Positions 26,392 through 38,529 of a stretch of 64,000 nucleotides of DNA are shown one piece after another. Numbering within the stretch: the first letter of the stretch is position 1; each line of letters starts with the position of its first letter. This DNA comes from CAVSRC01 sp963785065 (GTDB lineage: Bacteria > Pseudomonadota > Alphaproteobacteria > Rhizobiales > Kaistiaceae). The stretch lies in NCBI GenBank assembly GCA_963785065.1, contig CAWATX010000002.1, forward strand, positions 248,001 through 312,000, read 5' to 3'. A program made the translations under genes and the position numbers. The notes under the pieces were generated by a model that was not told where the DNA came from, searched no databases, and saw only the letters and a list, made by a program, of their open reading frames with translations.

Positions 26392-27173
26392 GTCGTTGCC
26401 CCTCGATCGTTTCTGACGATGCCGACGACCGCGCCGGCAGCGATCAGCCCGGAGATGTTGCCAACGAGGTCGAAACGCGCGTCGTCGGCCATTGCCTGTG
26501 CCGCGGCCTCACCGAGCCGTGCGCCGCGCTGAAGCGCGGCAACGAAGGCGGCGCCGCCAGGCGGCACCCGGCGCACCTCGACTTCCGCATCGGGCCTGAC
26601 GATCATCGTGTCCTCGGCCTGAGCGAGATCGACCGGCCGAACCTCACCGTCCGAGGCGTTCATGGTCCAGATCGTCTGGGCGGGGAAACGCGACCTGAGC
26701 AGCCTCAGCGACGGGTGCAGCGCCAGCCCCACGCCAGCGACCGAATCGGCATCGACGGTGGCGAAGTCTTCCGCCGTCAGCGGCTCGGCATCAGCGGCGT
26801 GATAGGCCTCGCGCCAGGCCCGCTCGATGCGGGCGACGTCCGGCAGGTAGGGCAAGGAGGTCGCGGGCGCAAAGGCCGCGATGAAATCGGGGAACGCGAC
26901 GCCATAGTCCATCAGCACCGGCGAGCTTGGCGGCGCGGCCAGCGCATAGGCCCGCGCCATCGCGGCGAAGAAGTCTTCGCCGACGATGCGCTCGATCACC
27001 GGAAAGGCGGAGCGCAGCGCATTGACGAAGCCGACGATGACGTTGTTGCGATAGACAGCGAAACGGCGCGGCGCTGGCTGGCGGTCAGGGCCGACCACGC
27101 CGGCCGGCACCGCCGCCACCGGATCGCGCAGCGCCGCGGCGAATTCCGCCTGTACGTCAGCCAGCGTGCGCAA
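26388..27173 (-). CDS. bufC: DUF2063 (BufC/HvfC-type) MNIO partner protein
   Basis: A 261-residue soluble protein of the DUF2063 'putative DNA-binding' family, now regarded as the partner that helps DUF692 enzymes bind precursor peptide. Conserved N-terminal features are FAVYRNNVIVGFVNALRSAFP, IERIVGEDFF, and PYLPDVARIERAW. The start is TTG at 27173: it has AAGGAG with 7-base spacing and gives the usual RTLADVQAEFAAAL beginning. It overlaps the DUF692 gene by 17 bases and is coupled to the DoxX gene by ATGA. Confidence 0.88.
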   Translation of the reverse strand: MRTLADVQAEFAAALRDPVAAVPAGVVGPDRQPAPRRFAVYRNNVIVGFVNALRSAFPVIERIVGEDFFAAMARAYALAAPPSSPVLMDYGVAFPDFIAAFAPATSLPYLPDVARIERAWREAYHAADAEPLTAEDFATVDADSVAGVGLALHPSLRLLRSRFPAQTIWTMNASDGEVRPVDLAQAEDTMIVRPDAEVEVRRVPPGGAAFVAALQRGARLGEAAAQAMADDARFDLVGNISGLIAAGAVVGIVRNDRGATT

Positions 27174-28053
27174 GCGACTTCTCCTTCTTGCGGGCGGCGG
27201 CCGCCAGGACCGCATCGGCGCGCTTGGCCTCGGCGAAGAGCACCTGCCATTCCGGCACGTCGTTGTCCCATTCGATGAGAGTGGGCACTGGGCCGGTGCG
27301 CGCGATGGTGTGCTCGTAGAGCCCCCAGACATAGGGGTCGATCGGTCGGTCATGGGCGTCGATGAGCAGCGGCTGGCCCTTGCCGTCGTCCTCCGGCGCG
27401 TAGCCGGCAAGATGGATCTCGCCGACGTGCTCCACCGGAAAGGCGTCGAGATAGGCGATCGCGTCGGTACCGAGATTGACCGCCGAGACCTGCACATTGT
27501 TGACGTCGAGCAGCAGGCCGCAGCCGGTGCGCCGCGCCACCTCGGCGAGGAAATCGATCTCGCTCATCGTGCTTTCGACGAAGACGAGATAGGCCGACGG
27601 ATTTTCCAACAGCATCCGCCGGCCGACCGTCTCCTGTACCTCGTCGATATGGTCGGCGACCCGCTGGACCGAGGCCGGGTTGTAGGGCAGCGGCAGCAGG
27701 TCGTTGAAGAAGACGGTTTCGTGGGTGGACCAGGCGAGATGCTCGGAGAACATGCCCGGCCGGTAGCGCTCGTTGAGTGCCTTGAGGCGCATCAGATGGT
27801 CACGGTCGAGCGGCCGCTCGGCGCCGATTGACAGGCCGACGCCGTGCAACGACAGCGGATAGCGGTCGCGGATCGCCGACAGATAGCGGTGCGGCGGCCC
27901 ACCGGCGCCCATATAGTTCTCGGCATGGATCTCGAACCAGCCGATGTCCGGCTCGCCGTCGAGGATCGCCGCATAGTGCTCCGGCTTGAGGCCGACGCCG
28001 GCCCGCGGCGGCAGCGGCCGCTCGCTCCAATGGTCGGTTTCCTGTGAGGCCAT
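27157..28053 (-). CDS. bufB: DUF692 multinuclear iron oxidase (MNIO), bufferin synthase
   Basis: A 298-residue TIM-barrel enzyme of the DUF692/MNIO family, the class that includes MbnB and modifies cysteine residues in RiPP precursors using two or three iron ions. Likely metal ligands are the His in LSLHGVGLS, Glu in MLLENPSAY, Asp in LLLDVNNV, His in EIHLAGY, Asp in LLIDAHD and Glu in LIEWDND. GLKPEHYAAIL and WFEIHAENYMG are typical of the N-terminus. GGGGAAGG precedes the ATG. It lies 86 bases downstream of the DUF2282 precursor gene and overlaps its DUF2063 partner, a complete bufferin biosynthesis order. Confidence 0.93.
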   Translation of the reverse strand: MASQETDHWSERPLPPRAGVGLKPEHYAAILDGEPDIGWFEIHAENYMGAGGPPHRYLSAIRDRYPLSLHGVGLSIGAERPLDRDHLMRLKALNERYRPGMFSEHLAWSTHETVFFNDLLPLPYNPASVQRVADHIDEVQETVGRRMLLENPSAYLVFVESTMSEIDFLAEVARRTGCGLLLDVNNVQVSAVNLGTDAIAYLDAFPVEHVGEIHLAGYAPEDDGKGQPLLIDAHDRPIDPYVWGLYEHTIARTGPVPTLIEWDNDVPEWQVLFAEAKRADAVLAAAARKKEKSLAHAG

Positions 28054-28139
28054 GGTCTGCCTTCCCCTGTCATTTCTTGCATGAAGGCGCGGGCGGGCGA
28101 CCTTGAAGCCGCCCGCCCGTCAGCCGCGGCCGGGACCGC

Positions 28140-28469
28140 CTACATCGGCTGAAGGGTGCCGTGACCGCCGTTCGGGGTCATCATGGTGGTGCAGGTGCCC
28201 TTCGGCACGAGGCTGAACGAGGCCGGGTCGTAATCGACCGTCGAGGTGCCGGCGCAGGAATGAGCGCCCGCGGCGCAGTCGTTCTGGCCGGCCAGCGCCA
28301 CGCCGTAGCACTCTTCGAACTTGCCCGTGGCCATCTGCATCTTGGTGTTGTCGGGCGTGTGCATCATCTCGGCGGCGCTGGCCACCGAAACCGGCGCGAA
28401 CGAGCCGAGGGCCGCGGCGAAGGCGCTCGCGAGAACGGCACTGGAAACGGACTTGGCAATCGCTGTCAT
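28140..28469 (-). CDS. bufA: DUF2282 bufferin precursor peptide
   Basis: A 109-residue exported precursor. A signal peptide of about 33 residues ends at VASAAEM. The core holds the DUF2282 pattern with four cysteines at 54, 65, 72 and 93 (FEECYGVALAGQNDC, HSCAG, PKGTC). In bufferins described from Caulobacter, some of these cysteines are converted by the DUF692 enzyme to thiooxazoles and the product chelates copper in the periplasm. This copy also has Met/His-rich flanks (MMHTPDNTKMQM and TMMTPNGGHGTLQPM). A strong GGAGGAG precedes the ATG. It is first in its operon. Confidence 0.92.
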   Translation of the reverse strand: MTAIAKSVSSAVLASAFAAALGSFAPVSVASAAEMMHTPDNTKMQMATGKFEECYGVALAGQNDCAAGAHSCAGTSTVDYDPASFSLVPKGTCTTMMTPNGGHGTLQPM

Positions 28470-29001
28470 GGAATTTCTCCTCCAGGCTGGCCGGGATGGC
28501 CGTTGCTGACGGAGCGCAGTCTTTCGATCCCGCCCTTCAATGGAAAATCAAGACGGTGTGCGCGGTTCGCACGAACGCGTCACGGCAGCGTCACACCCGC
28601 GTGACTGCGCCGACGTCACCGGTACCCGCCGACGCCTGTTCAAAGCCATTCCAAAAGAGCCCGATGGAGCAAACAGCGTTTGCGCTCAGCGGCCTCAATC
28701 AACATAATCGCCGCCGCCGTGCCGCATCTTGCCGATGGGGGCGAAATCTGTCATTTTGTGCCGAATAGGACAGGCCTACTGTCCAATTGGCAGCCGCAGC
28801 GGGACGGCCTGCCGGCGCGATCACCGAAGAGGCGACGTCAGCCGGTGCCGCGGTCTGCCCCGGGGTAGGGTGTAACGGCTCACGCCGCGTGAGCGGCTGT
28901 CTATGATCCAATGCGACGGCGCGGGCTCCGGATGGCGATCTGCAAGCGATCGACCGGGAGAGGCGCGCACGGCGCCAGACGAGAGAAATGTGAGGGCGGG
29001 C
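28470..29001. promoter_or_regulatory. Divergent control region of bufA and gltB
   Basis: This 530-base gap has no supported gene; short frames here lack family features. On the bufA side, two direct copies of GCGTCAC at 28577-28583 and 28588-28594 are spaced 11 bases apart, one helical turn, about 110 bases before the start. On the gltB side, a perfect palindrome GCTCACG-CCG-CGTGAGC (28878-28894) lies just before TATGAT (28902-28907), a possible -10 box. Both look like regulator-binding sites, but neither can be assigned. Confidence 0.4.
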
Positions 29002-33735
<4,734 letters not shown>

Positions 33736-33741
33736 ACAATC

Positions 33742-35160
33742 ATGGGCAAGATCACAGGTTTTCTCGAGATCGATCGGCGCGACCGGCGCTATGCGCCGGC
33801 CGGCGACCGCGTACGCCACTATCGCGAGTTCATCATCCCCCTGTCGGATGAAGCGACCCGCGATCAGGCGGCGCGCTGCATGGACTGCGGCATCCCCTAT
33901 TGTCACACCGGCTGCCCGGTGAACAACCAGATCCCCGACTGGAACGATCTGGTCTATCGCGGCGAGTGGCAGAGGGCGCTGACCAACCTGCACTCGACCA
34001 ACAATTTTCCGGAATTCACCGGCCGCGTCTGCCCGGCGCCGTGCGAGGCCTCCTGCACGCTCAACATCCAGGAGGTGCCGGTCACCATCAAGACAATCGA
34101 ATGCGCCATCGTCGACCGCGGCTGGCAGGAAGGCTGGATCAAGCCGCTGCCGCCATCGCGCAAGACCGGCAAGAGCGTGGCGATCGTCGGCTCGGGCCCG
34201 GCGGGGCTCGCCTGCGCCCAGCAGCTCGCCCGCGCCGGCCATGACGTCCACGTCTACGAGAAGAACGCCCAGCCCGGCGGCCTGCTGCGCTACGGCATTC
34301 CCGACTTCAAGATGGAGAAGCGCCAGGTCGAGCGCCGCGTCGCCCAGATGGAGGCGGAGGGCGTCACCTTCCACTGCAACGTCCATGTCGGCATCGAGCT
34401 CGACATCGCCGAGCTTGTTGCCAGGCACGACGCGGTGGTGCTCGCCGGCGGCGCCGAGACGCCGCGCGACCTGCCGATCCCCGGCCGCGAGCTGGACGGC
34501 ATCCATTTTGCCATGGAGTTCCTGCCCCAGCAGAACCGCCGCGTCAGCGACGAGCCGCTTGGCAACGTGCTGCCCATCCTCGCCGGCGACAAGCACGTGG
34601 TCGTCATCGGCGGCGGCGACACCGGCTCCGACTGCATCGGCACCTCCAACCGCCAGGGCGCCGCCTCGGTCACCCAGATCGAGATCCTCCAGCGTCCGCC
34701 GGACAGGGAGAACAAGGAGCTGACCTGGCCGGACTGGCCGATGAAGCTGCGCACCTCCTCCTCGCAGGAAGAGGGCGTCGAGCGCGACTATGCCGTCATG
34801 ACCCAGCGCTTCGAGGGCAAGGACGGCAAGGTGACGGCGCTCCACTGCGTGCGCGTCGACGACAAGATGGAGCCGATCGAGGGCTCGGAATTCGAGATCA
34901 AGGCCGACCTCGTGCTGCTCGCCATGGGCTTTCTCGGCCCCGTGCAGGACGGCATGATCAAGGATCTCGGCCTCGACCTCGACAGGCGCGGCAATGTCGC
35001 CGCCAACGTCACCGACTATCGCTCGAGCAACGGCAAGGTATTCGCCTGCGGCGACATGCGCCGCGGCCAGAGCCTTGTGGTGTGGGCGATCCGCGAAGGC
35101 CGCCAGTGCGCCCACGCCGTCGACAAGCAGCTCATGGGCGAGACCACGCTGCCGCGCTGA
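33742..35160 (+). CDS. gltD: Glutamate synthase small (beta) subunit
   Basis: A 472-residue electron-supplying subunit that moves electrons from NADPH through FAD and 4Fe-4S clusters to GltB. The N-terminal cluster cysteines are in CMDCGIPYCHTGCPVNN and CPAPCEASCTLNI. The FAD loop is GSGPAGLACAQQLA and the NADPH loop is VIGGGDTGSDCIGTS. The C-terminal FACGDMRRGQSLVVWAI binds FAD. It is directly after gltB and surely cotranscribed. A palindromic repeat element follows its stop. Confidence 0.98.
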   Translation: MGKITGFLEIDRRDRRYAPAGDRVRHYREFIIPLSDEATRDQAARCMDCGIPYCHTGCPVNNQIPDWNDLVYRGEWQRALTNLHSTNNFPEFTGRVCPAPCEASCTLNIQEVPVTIKTIECAIVDRGWQEGWIKPLPPSRKTGKSVAIVGSGPAGLACAQQLARAGHDVHVYEKNAQPGGLLRYGIPDFKMEKRQVERRVAQMEAEGVTFHCNVHVGIELDIAELVARHDAVVLAGGAETPRDLPIPGRELDGIHFAMEFLPQQNRRVSDEPLGNVLPILAGDKHVVVIGGGDTGSDCIGTSNRQGAASVTQIEILQRPPDRENKELTWPDWPMKLRTSSSQEEGVERDYAVMTQRFEGKDGKVTALHCVRVDDKMEPIEGSEFEIKADLVLLAMGFLGPVQDGMIKDLGLDLDRRGNVAANVTDYRSSNGKVFACGDMRRGQSLVVWAIREGRQCAHAVDKQLMGETTLPR

Positions 35161-35164
35161 AGTC

Positions 35165-35262
35165 GTTCCTCATCCTGAGGTGCCCGGCGCCAGCCGGGCC
35201 TCGAAGGATCCGGGCCTCATGGTTCGAGGCTCGCTTCGCTCGCTCCTCACCATGAGGGAGTT
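35165..35262. repeat. Rhizobial REP-like intergenic palindromic element
   Basis: The segment begins with CCTCATCCTGAGGTGCC and ends with GCTCCTCACCATGAGGGAG, with GCCCGGCGCCAGCCGGGC and TTCGAGGCTCGCTTCGCTCG inside. The terminal and internal arms are inverted repeats, so it can fold into a long structured RNA. Very similar dispersed elements are common between genes in Bradyrhizobium and related genera. Only one copy is present in this window. It could stabilise or terminate the gltBD message. Its right end supplies GAGGGAG, the ribosome binding site for the next gene. Confidence 0.75.
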
Positions 35263-35269
35263 CGAACGG

Positions 35270-35686
35270 ATGCATGATCTTTCCGCCCCCACTCCCCGAA
35301 TGCTGGTCGAACGCTTCTATGCGGAAATCTGGAACCGCGGCGACGAGGCGGTCGCGCGCGCGATTCTGGCGCCGGACTTTCGCTTCCGCGGCTCCCTCGG
35401 CGTCACCGCCGACGACGTCGACGGCTTCCTTGCCTATGTGCGCAAGGTGCGCGCCGCGCTCGGCGACTATCGCTGCATCATCGAGGACATGATCGTCGAA
35501 GGCGACAACCGCACCGCCGCCCGCATGACCTTCACCGGCGTCCATCGTGGCGAGCTGCTCGGCGTCGCCGCAACCGGCCGCACGGTATCGTGGGCCGGCG
35601 CGGCCTTCTTCACCTGCCGCGACGGCCGTATCGCCGAGCTCTGGGTGCTCGGCGATCTCGACAGCCTCAGGCGCCAGCTTGCCTAG
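35270..35686 (+). CDS. NTF2-like/SnoaL-like protein
   Basis: A 138-residue small cone-shaped fold protein of the SnoaL-like ester cyclase group. Typical segments are LVERFYAEIWNRGD, LAPDFRFRGSLG, IIEDMIVEGDNRTAARMTF, GVAATGRTVSWAGAAFFTC and DGRIAELWVLGD. The ligand is unknown; such proteins act as isomerases, cyclases or binding proteins. The ATG at 35270 is chosen for its GAGGGAG at a 9-base spacing; ATG at 35252 is in frame but lies within the repeat. Its last 20 bases overlap the end of the convergent NmrA-type gene. Confidence 0.85.
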   Translation: MHDLSAPTPRMLVERFYAEIWNRGDEAVARAILAPDFRFRGSLGVTADDVDGFLAYVRKVRAALGDYRCIIEDMIVEGDNRTAARMTFTGVHRGELLGVAATGRTVSWAGAAFFTCRDGRIAELWVLGDLDSLRRQLA

Positions 35687-36563
35687 CCCCGCTCGAATCG
35701 GCGGCCGACAATCCCCGACTTGCCGCCGACCCTTGCCACGAAGTGGCGGCCGCCTCGGCAAAGTCCTCGAAGCGGATCGGCGGCCGACCGGTGATGCGCT
35801 CGACGGTATCGGCAACGACGCTCCCATGGCCGCGGCGAATCGCCCGCTGGTCGCGCACGGGAATCTCGGCATAGGCGGATGAAGCGCCGGCATTCATGAG
35901 GATTTGCCGGAACTGCTCGGAATCGATGTTCTGATGGCGGATCGGGCGTCCGGTGGCACGCGAAATGACGTCGGCTGCTTCGGCGAAACTCAGCGCACGC
36001 GGCCCGGTAACCGCCAGGGTCTCACCTGCAAGATCGTTCCGGGTCAACGCCGCCGCCGCGACGGCCGCGATGTCGCCGGCATCGACGAAGGCGACGCGAC
36101 CCTGCTCCGTCGACGACACCACGGCACCCGCTTGCAGAATGCCGGGGAGCAGAAAGCCCTCGGAGAAGTTCTGGTCGAACCCGCCGGGCCGAAGAATCGT
36201 CCAGTCGATGCCACTGTCCCTCACTTGCTGCTCCAGCAGCGCACGGCCTGAGTCGATCGGTTCGCCGGGGAGGGCCACGCCCAACGACGACAACAGAACG
36301 ATGCGGCGGAGGCCAGCCTTGCGCGCCTCCTCAAGAAACGGACCGGTGAACGGCGTCGGGTCTGCTTCGTCCGGCGGCACCAGATAGAGGCTATCGGCGC
36401 CGGCGAGGATGGTCGCGTGCGTTTCCGGGGCAGTCCAGTTGAAACGAACAGTGCCCGGCGCACCGCTCCGACTGGCGGCACGTAAGGTGTGGCCGCGCAA
36501 GAGCGGCAGCAGCCGGCGGCCCGTCTTGCCGGTCGCGGCCAATACGACTGTGGTCTGCGTCAT
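35667..36563 (-). CDS. NmrA/NAD(P)H-binding family oxidoreductase
   Basis: A 298-residue atypical short-chain dehydrogenase-like protein. The nucleotide loop is LAATGKTGRRLLPLL. Other family parts are LYLVPPDE, IVLLSSLGV, WTILRPGGFDQNF and FVDAGDIAAVAAAAL. Such proteins sense or use NADP(H), some as quinone reductases. The ATG at 36563 has AGGAGA upstream. It is divergent from an AraC regulator 64 bases away, which probably controls it. The C-terminal coding end overlaps the convergent NTF2-like gene by 20 bases. Confidence 0.9.
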   Translation of the reverse strand: MTQTTVVLAATGKTGRRLLPLLRGHTLRAASRSGAPGTVRFNWTAPETHATILAGADSLYLVPPDEADPTPFTGPFLEEARKAGLRRIVLLSSLGVALPGEPIDSGRALLEQQVRDSGIDWTILRPGGFDQNFSEGFLLPGILQAGAVVSSTEQGRVAFVDAGDIAAVAAAALTRNDLAGETLAVTGPRALSFAEAADVISRATGRPIRHQNIDSEQFRQILMNAGASSAYAEIPVRDQRAIRRGHGSVVADTVERITGRPPIRFEDFAEAAATSWQGSAASRGLSAADSSGARQAGA

Positions 36564-36627
36564 CGATTCTCTCCTGATCGCCTTCATGCGGCTGCTCTGG
36601 ACGTATGCGCGTTTGTCGAGACAATCG

Positions 36628-37590
36628 ATGTCTGGTACGGTCAACTTCATGTTCGAACGTCTTGGCGGAAGCTTGGACCTCCTGAGCCGATCCCTGCTTG
36701 ACGCCCGCGTCAGCGGTGTCCTGACCTCGCGCAGTGCGTTGGCTCCGCCCTTTGCCCTGGCTTTCGACGCTGATGCCCGCCGCGCCGGCTTCCACTTCAT
36801 GCTGACCGGCAGTTGCCTGATCGTGATGGATGGCGCCGCGCCGGTGCTAATCGCCGAAGGCGACCTGGCACTGCTCCCCCACGGCGCCAGACACGTTCTC
36901 GCCGACCATCCAGTGACGACGCCCGTTGCAGTCGAAGCATTGGCGGCAAACCTGCCGCCCGGCGGAAAGCTCCCGTTGCCCTTCGGGCCAGGCGATGCCG
37001 CCTGCGAGGTGCTGTGTGGCGCCTACGATATCTCGCACGCTGCAGCAGTGGTGTTGCACGGCCTGCCACCTCTCATCCACATGCGCGCGGCCGAGGCTGC
37101 CGGTACGCCACTGGCCGGCCTCACCCGTCTGCTGGCCGCAGAAGCCTCGCGGCAGGAACCCGGCGGTGGACTCGCACAGGCCAGGCTGGTTGATCTCATC
37201 CTGGTAGAGGCGCTGCGACTATGGCTAAAGAGATCTGACGGCGCGGACCGAAGCTGGATAGGTGCAACCGCCGATCCGGCAATCGGCAAGGTGCTCGCCG
37301 CCATCCACGCGGCGCCGGAACGGAGCTGGTCCGTCGCAACCATGGCCCAACTCGCGGGCAAATCCCGCGCCGCCTTCGCACGCCGCTTTCATCAAGCCAC
37401 CGGCGAGGGACCGATCAGCTACGTGACCCGGTTACGCATGACCGACGCAGCCCGGCGTCTGGCGGCAGGCGCTCGCATCGCGCCTGTCGCCTCCGCTGTC
37501 GGCTATGGCAACGAGTTCGCTTTCGCCAAAGCTTTCAAGCGACACCATGGCATCTCGCCCGGCGCAGCACGGCGCCGGCAGGGAGCCTGA
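36628..37590 (+). CDS. AraC family transcriptional regulator with cupin domain
   Basis: A 320-residue activator or repressor. Residues about 8-190 are an AraC-binding cupin_6 domain (GSLDLLSRSLLDARVSG, FHFMLTGSCLIVMDG, GDLALLPHGARHVLAD). A C-terminal AraC helix-turn-helix (about 220-318) includes WSVATMAQLAGKSRAAFARRF and VGYGNEFAFAKAFKRHHGISP. ATG 36628 is taken as the start; ATG 36649 (MFERLGG) is also possible, and neither has a strong Shine-Dalgarno. It is divergent from the NmrA-type oxidoreductase, its most likely target. The inducer is unknown. Confidence 0.9.
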   Translation: MSGTVNFMFERLGGSLDLLSRSLLDARVSGVLTSRSALAPPFALAFDADARRAGFHFMLTGSCLIVMDGAAPVLIAEGDLALLPHGARHVLADHPVTTPVAVEALAANLPPGGKLPLPFGPGDAACEVLCGAYDISHAAAVVLHGLPPLIHMRAAEAAGTPLAGLTRLLAAEASRQEPGGGLAQARLVDLILVEALRLWLKRSDGADRSWIGATADPAIGKVLAAIHAAPERSWSVATMAQLAGKSRAAFARRFHQATGEGPISYVTRLRMTDAARRLAAGARIAPVASAVGYGNEFAFAKAFKRHHGISPGAARRRQGA

Positions 37591-37651
37591 CCTCGGCGAG
37601 ACCTCCGTCGACGGCCTCAGGCGCCAGCTTGGCGGCGCGGTGCTGCCGGCA

Positions 37652-38425
37652 CTAGGATCCCGTCTTCGGATACCACTCCAGGAGCCGCACGTCGGCGGCG
37701 TCACCCACCTGTTTCTTGAAGGCTTTCACGTCGCTGCCGGCGTAGTGGTACGGGTAGACGACCTTCGGCTTGAAGTCCTTCACCGCCTGCACCGCCTCGT
37801 CGATGGTCATCGTGTAGGGCTGGTTCATCGGCAGGAAGGCGACGTCGATGTTCTGAAGCGCCTTCATCTCAGGCGTCTCCTCGGTGTCGCCGGCAATGTA
37901 GACGTGCTTGCCGCCAACCGTCAGCACATAGCCGTTGTCGTGGCGCGCCTGCGGGTGGAACTTCATGTGGTCCGGCGTCGTGTTGTAGGCCGCGACCGCC
38001 ATGATCGGCACCCCCTTGACCGTCAGGCTGGCGCCGTTGGCGAGCACCGTGGCTTTCGCCTTGAGGTCGGCCGGCAGCTTGTCGGCGACGTCCTGGCAGG
38101 TCACCAGCACCGTGCCGGCGCCGGTCACCGCCTCCAGGATCGGAACGTTGAAGTGGTCGCCGTGCTCGTGGGTGACCAGGATGAGGTCGGGCGCCGGCGC
38201 CGTCTTGTATTCGGCAGTGATGTCGTCGACCTTGGGTCCGCCCATCAGCGGGGCCGGATCGACCAGGATATGCACGCCGTTCCAGGTGATGAGCATGGAC
38301 GCGTGGTGAAACGGATGGATGGTCAGGTCGCCCTTGTCGGTCGCAATCGTGTCGTCGGCCAGGGCCGGCACGGCCATGGCGGCAAGCGCGACCGCGGCGA
38401 GCGTTCCGGTGAAGGCACGGTTCAT
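37652..38425 (-). CDS. Secreted MBL-fold metal-dependent hydrolase
   Basis: A 257-residue exported protein of the UlaG-like metallo-beta-lactamase-fold group. Signal peptide MNRAFTGTLAAVALAAMAVPALA, then FHHASMLITWNGVHILVDP, the metal motif THEHGDH, DHMKFHPQARHDNGYVL, and YIAGDTEETPEM with a metal-bridging Asp. It ends with VYPYHYAGSD. Two metal ions should be bound. The substrate is unknown; relatives are often lactonases or phosphodiesterases. GGGAGGAGAG precedes the ATG, and the longer upstream frame is rejected for this reason. Confidence 0.9.
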   Translation of the reverse strand: MNRAFTGTLAAVALAAMAVPALADDTIATDKGDLTIHPFHHASMLITWNGVHILVDPAPLMGGPKVDDITAEYKTAPAPDLILVTHEHGDHFNVPILEAVTGAGTVLVTCQDVADKLPADLKAKATVLANGASLTVKGVPIMAVAAYNTTPDHMKFHPQARHDNGYVLTVGGKHVYIAGDTEETPEMKALQNIDVAFLPMNQPYTMTIDEAVQAVKDFKPKVVYPYHYAGSDVKAFKKQVGDAADVRLLEWYPKTGS

Positions 38426-38529
38426 AGGCTCTCTCCTCCCTGTCGAGGTTTGCTCACGGGTTTTGTCGCACGGCGGCGGGCACACCCGCGATCACCGTGT
38501 CGTGAGGCGCACCCTGTCCCTTCTCGTCT

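Noticed and set aside
28496..28768. A 90-codon frame in the bufA-gltB gap
   Set aside because: Composition is not protein-like, there is no ribosome site, and no family was recognised.
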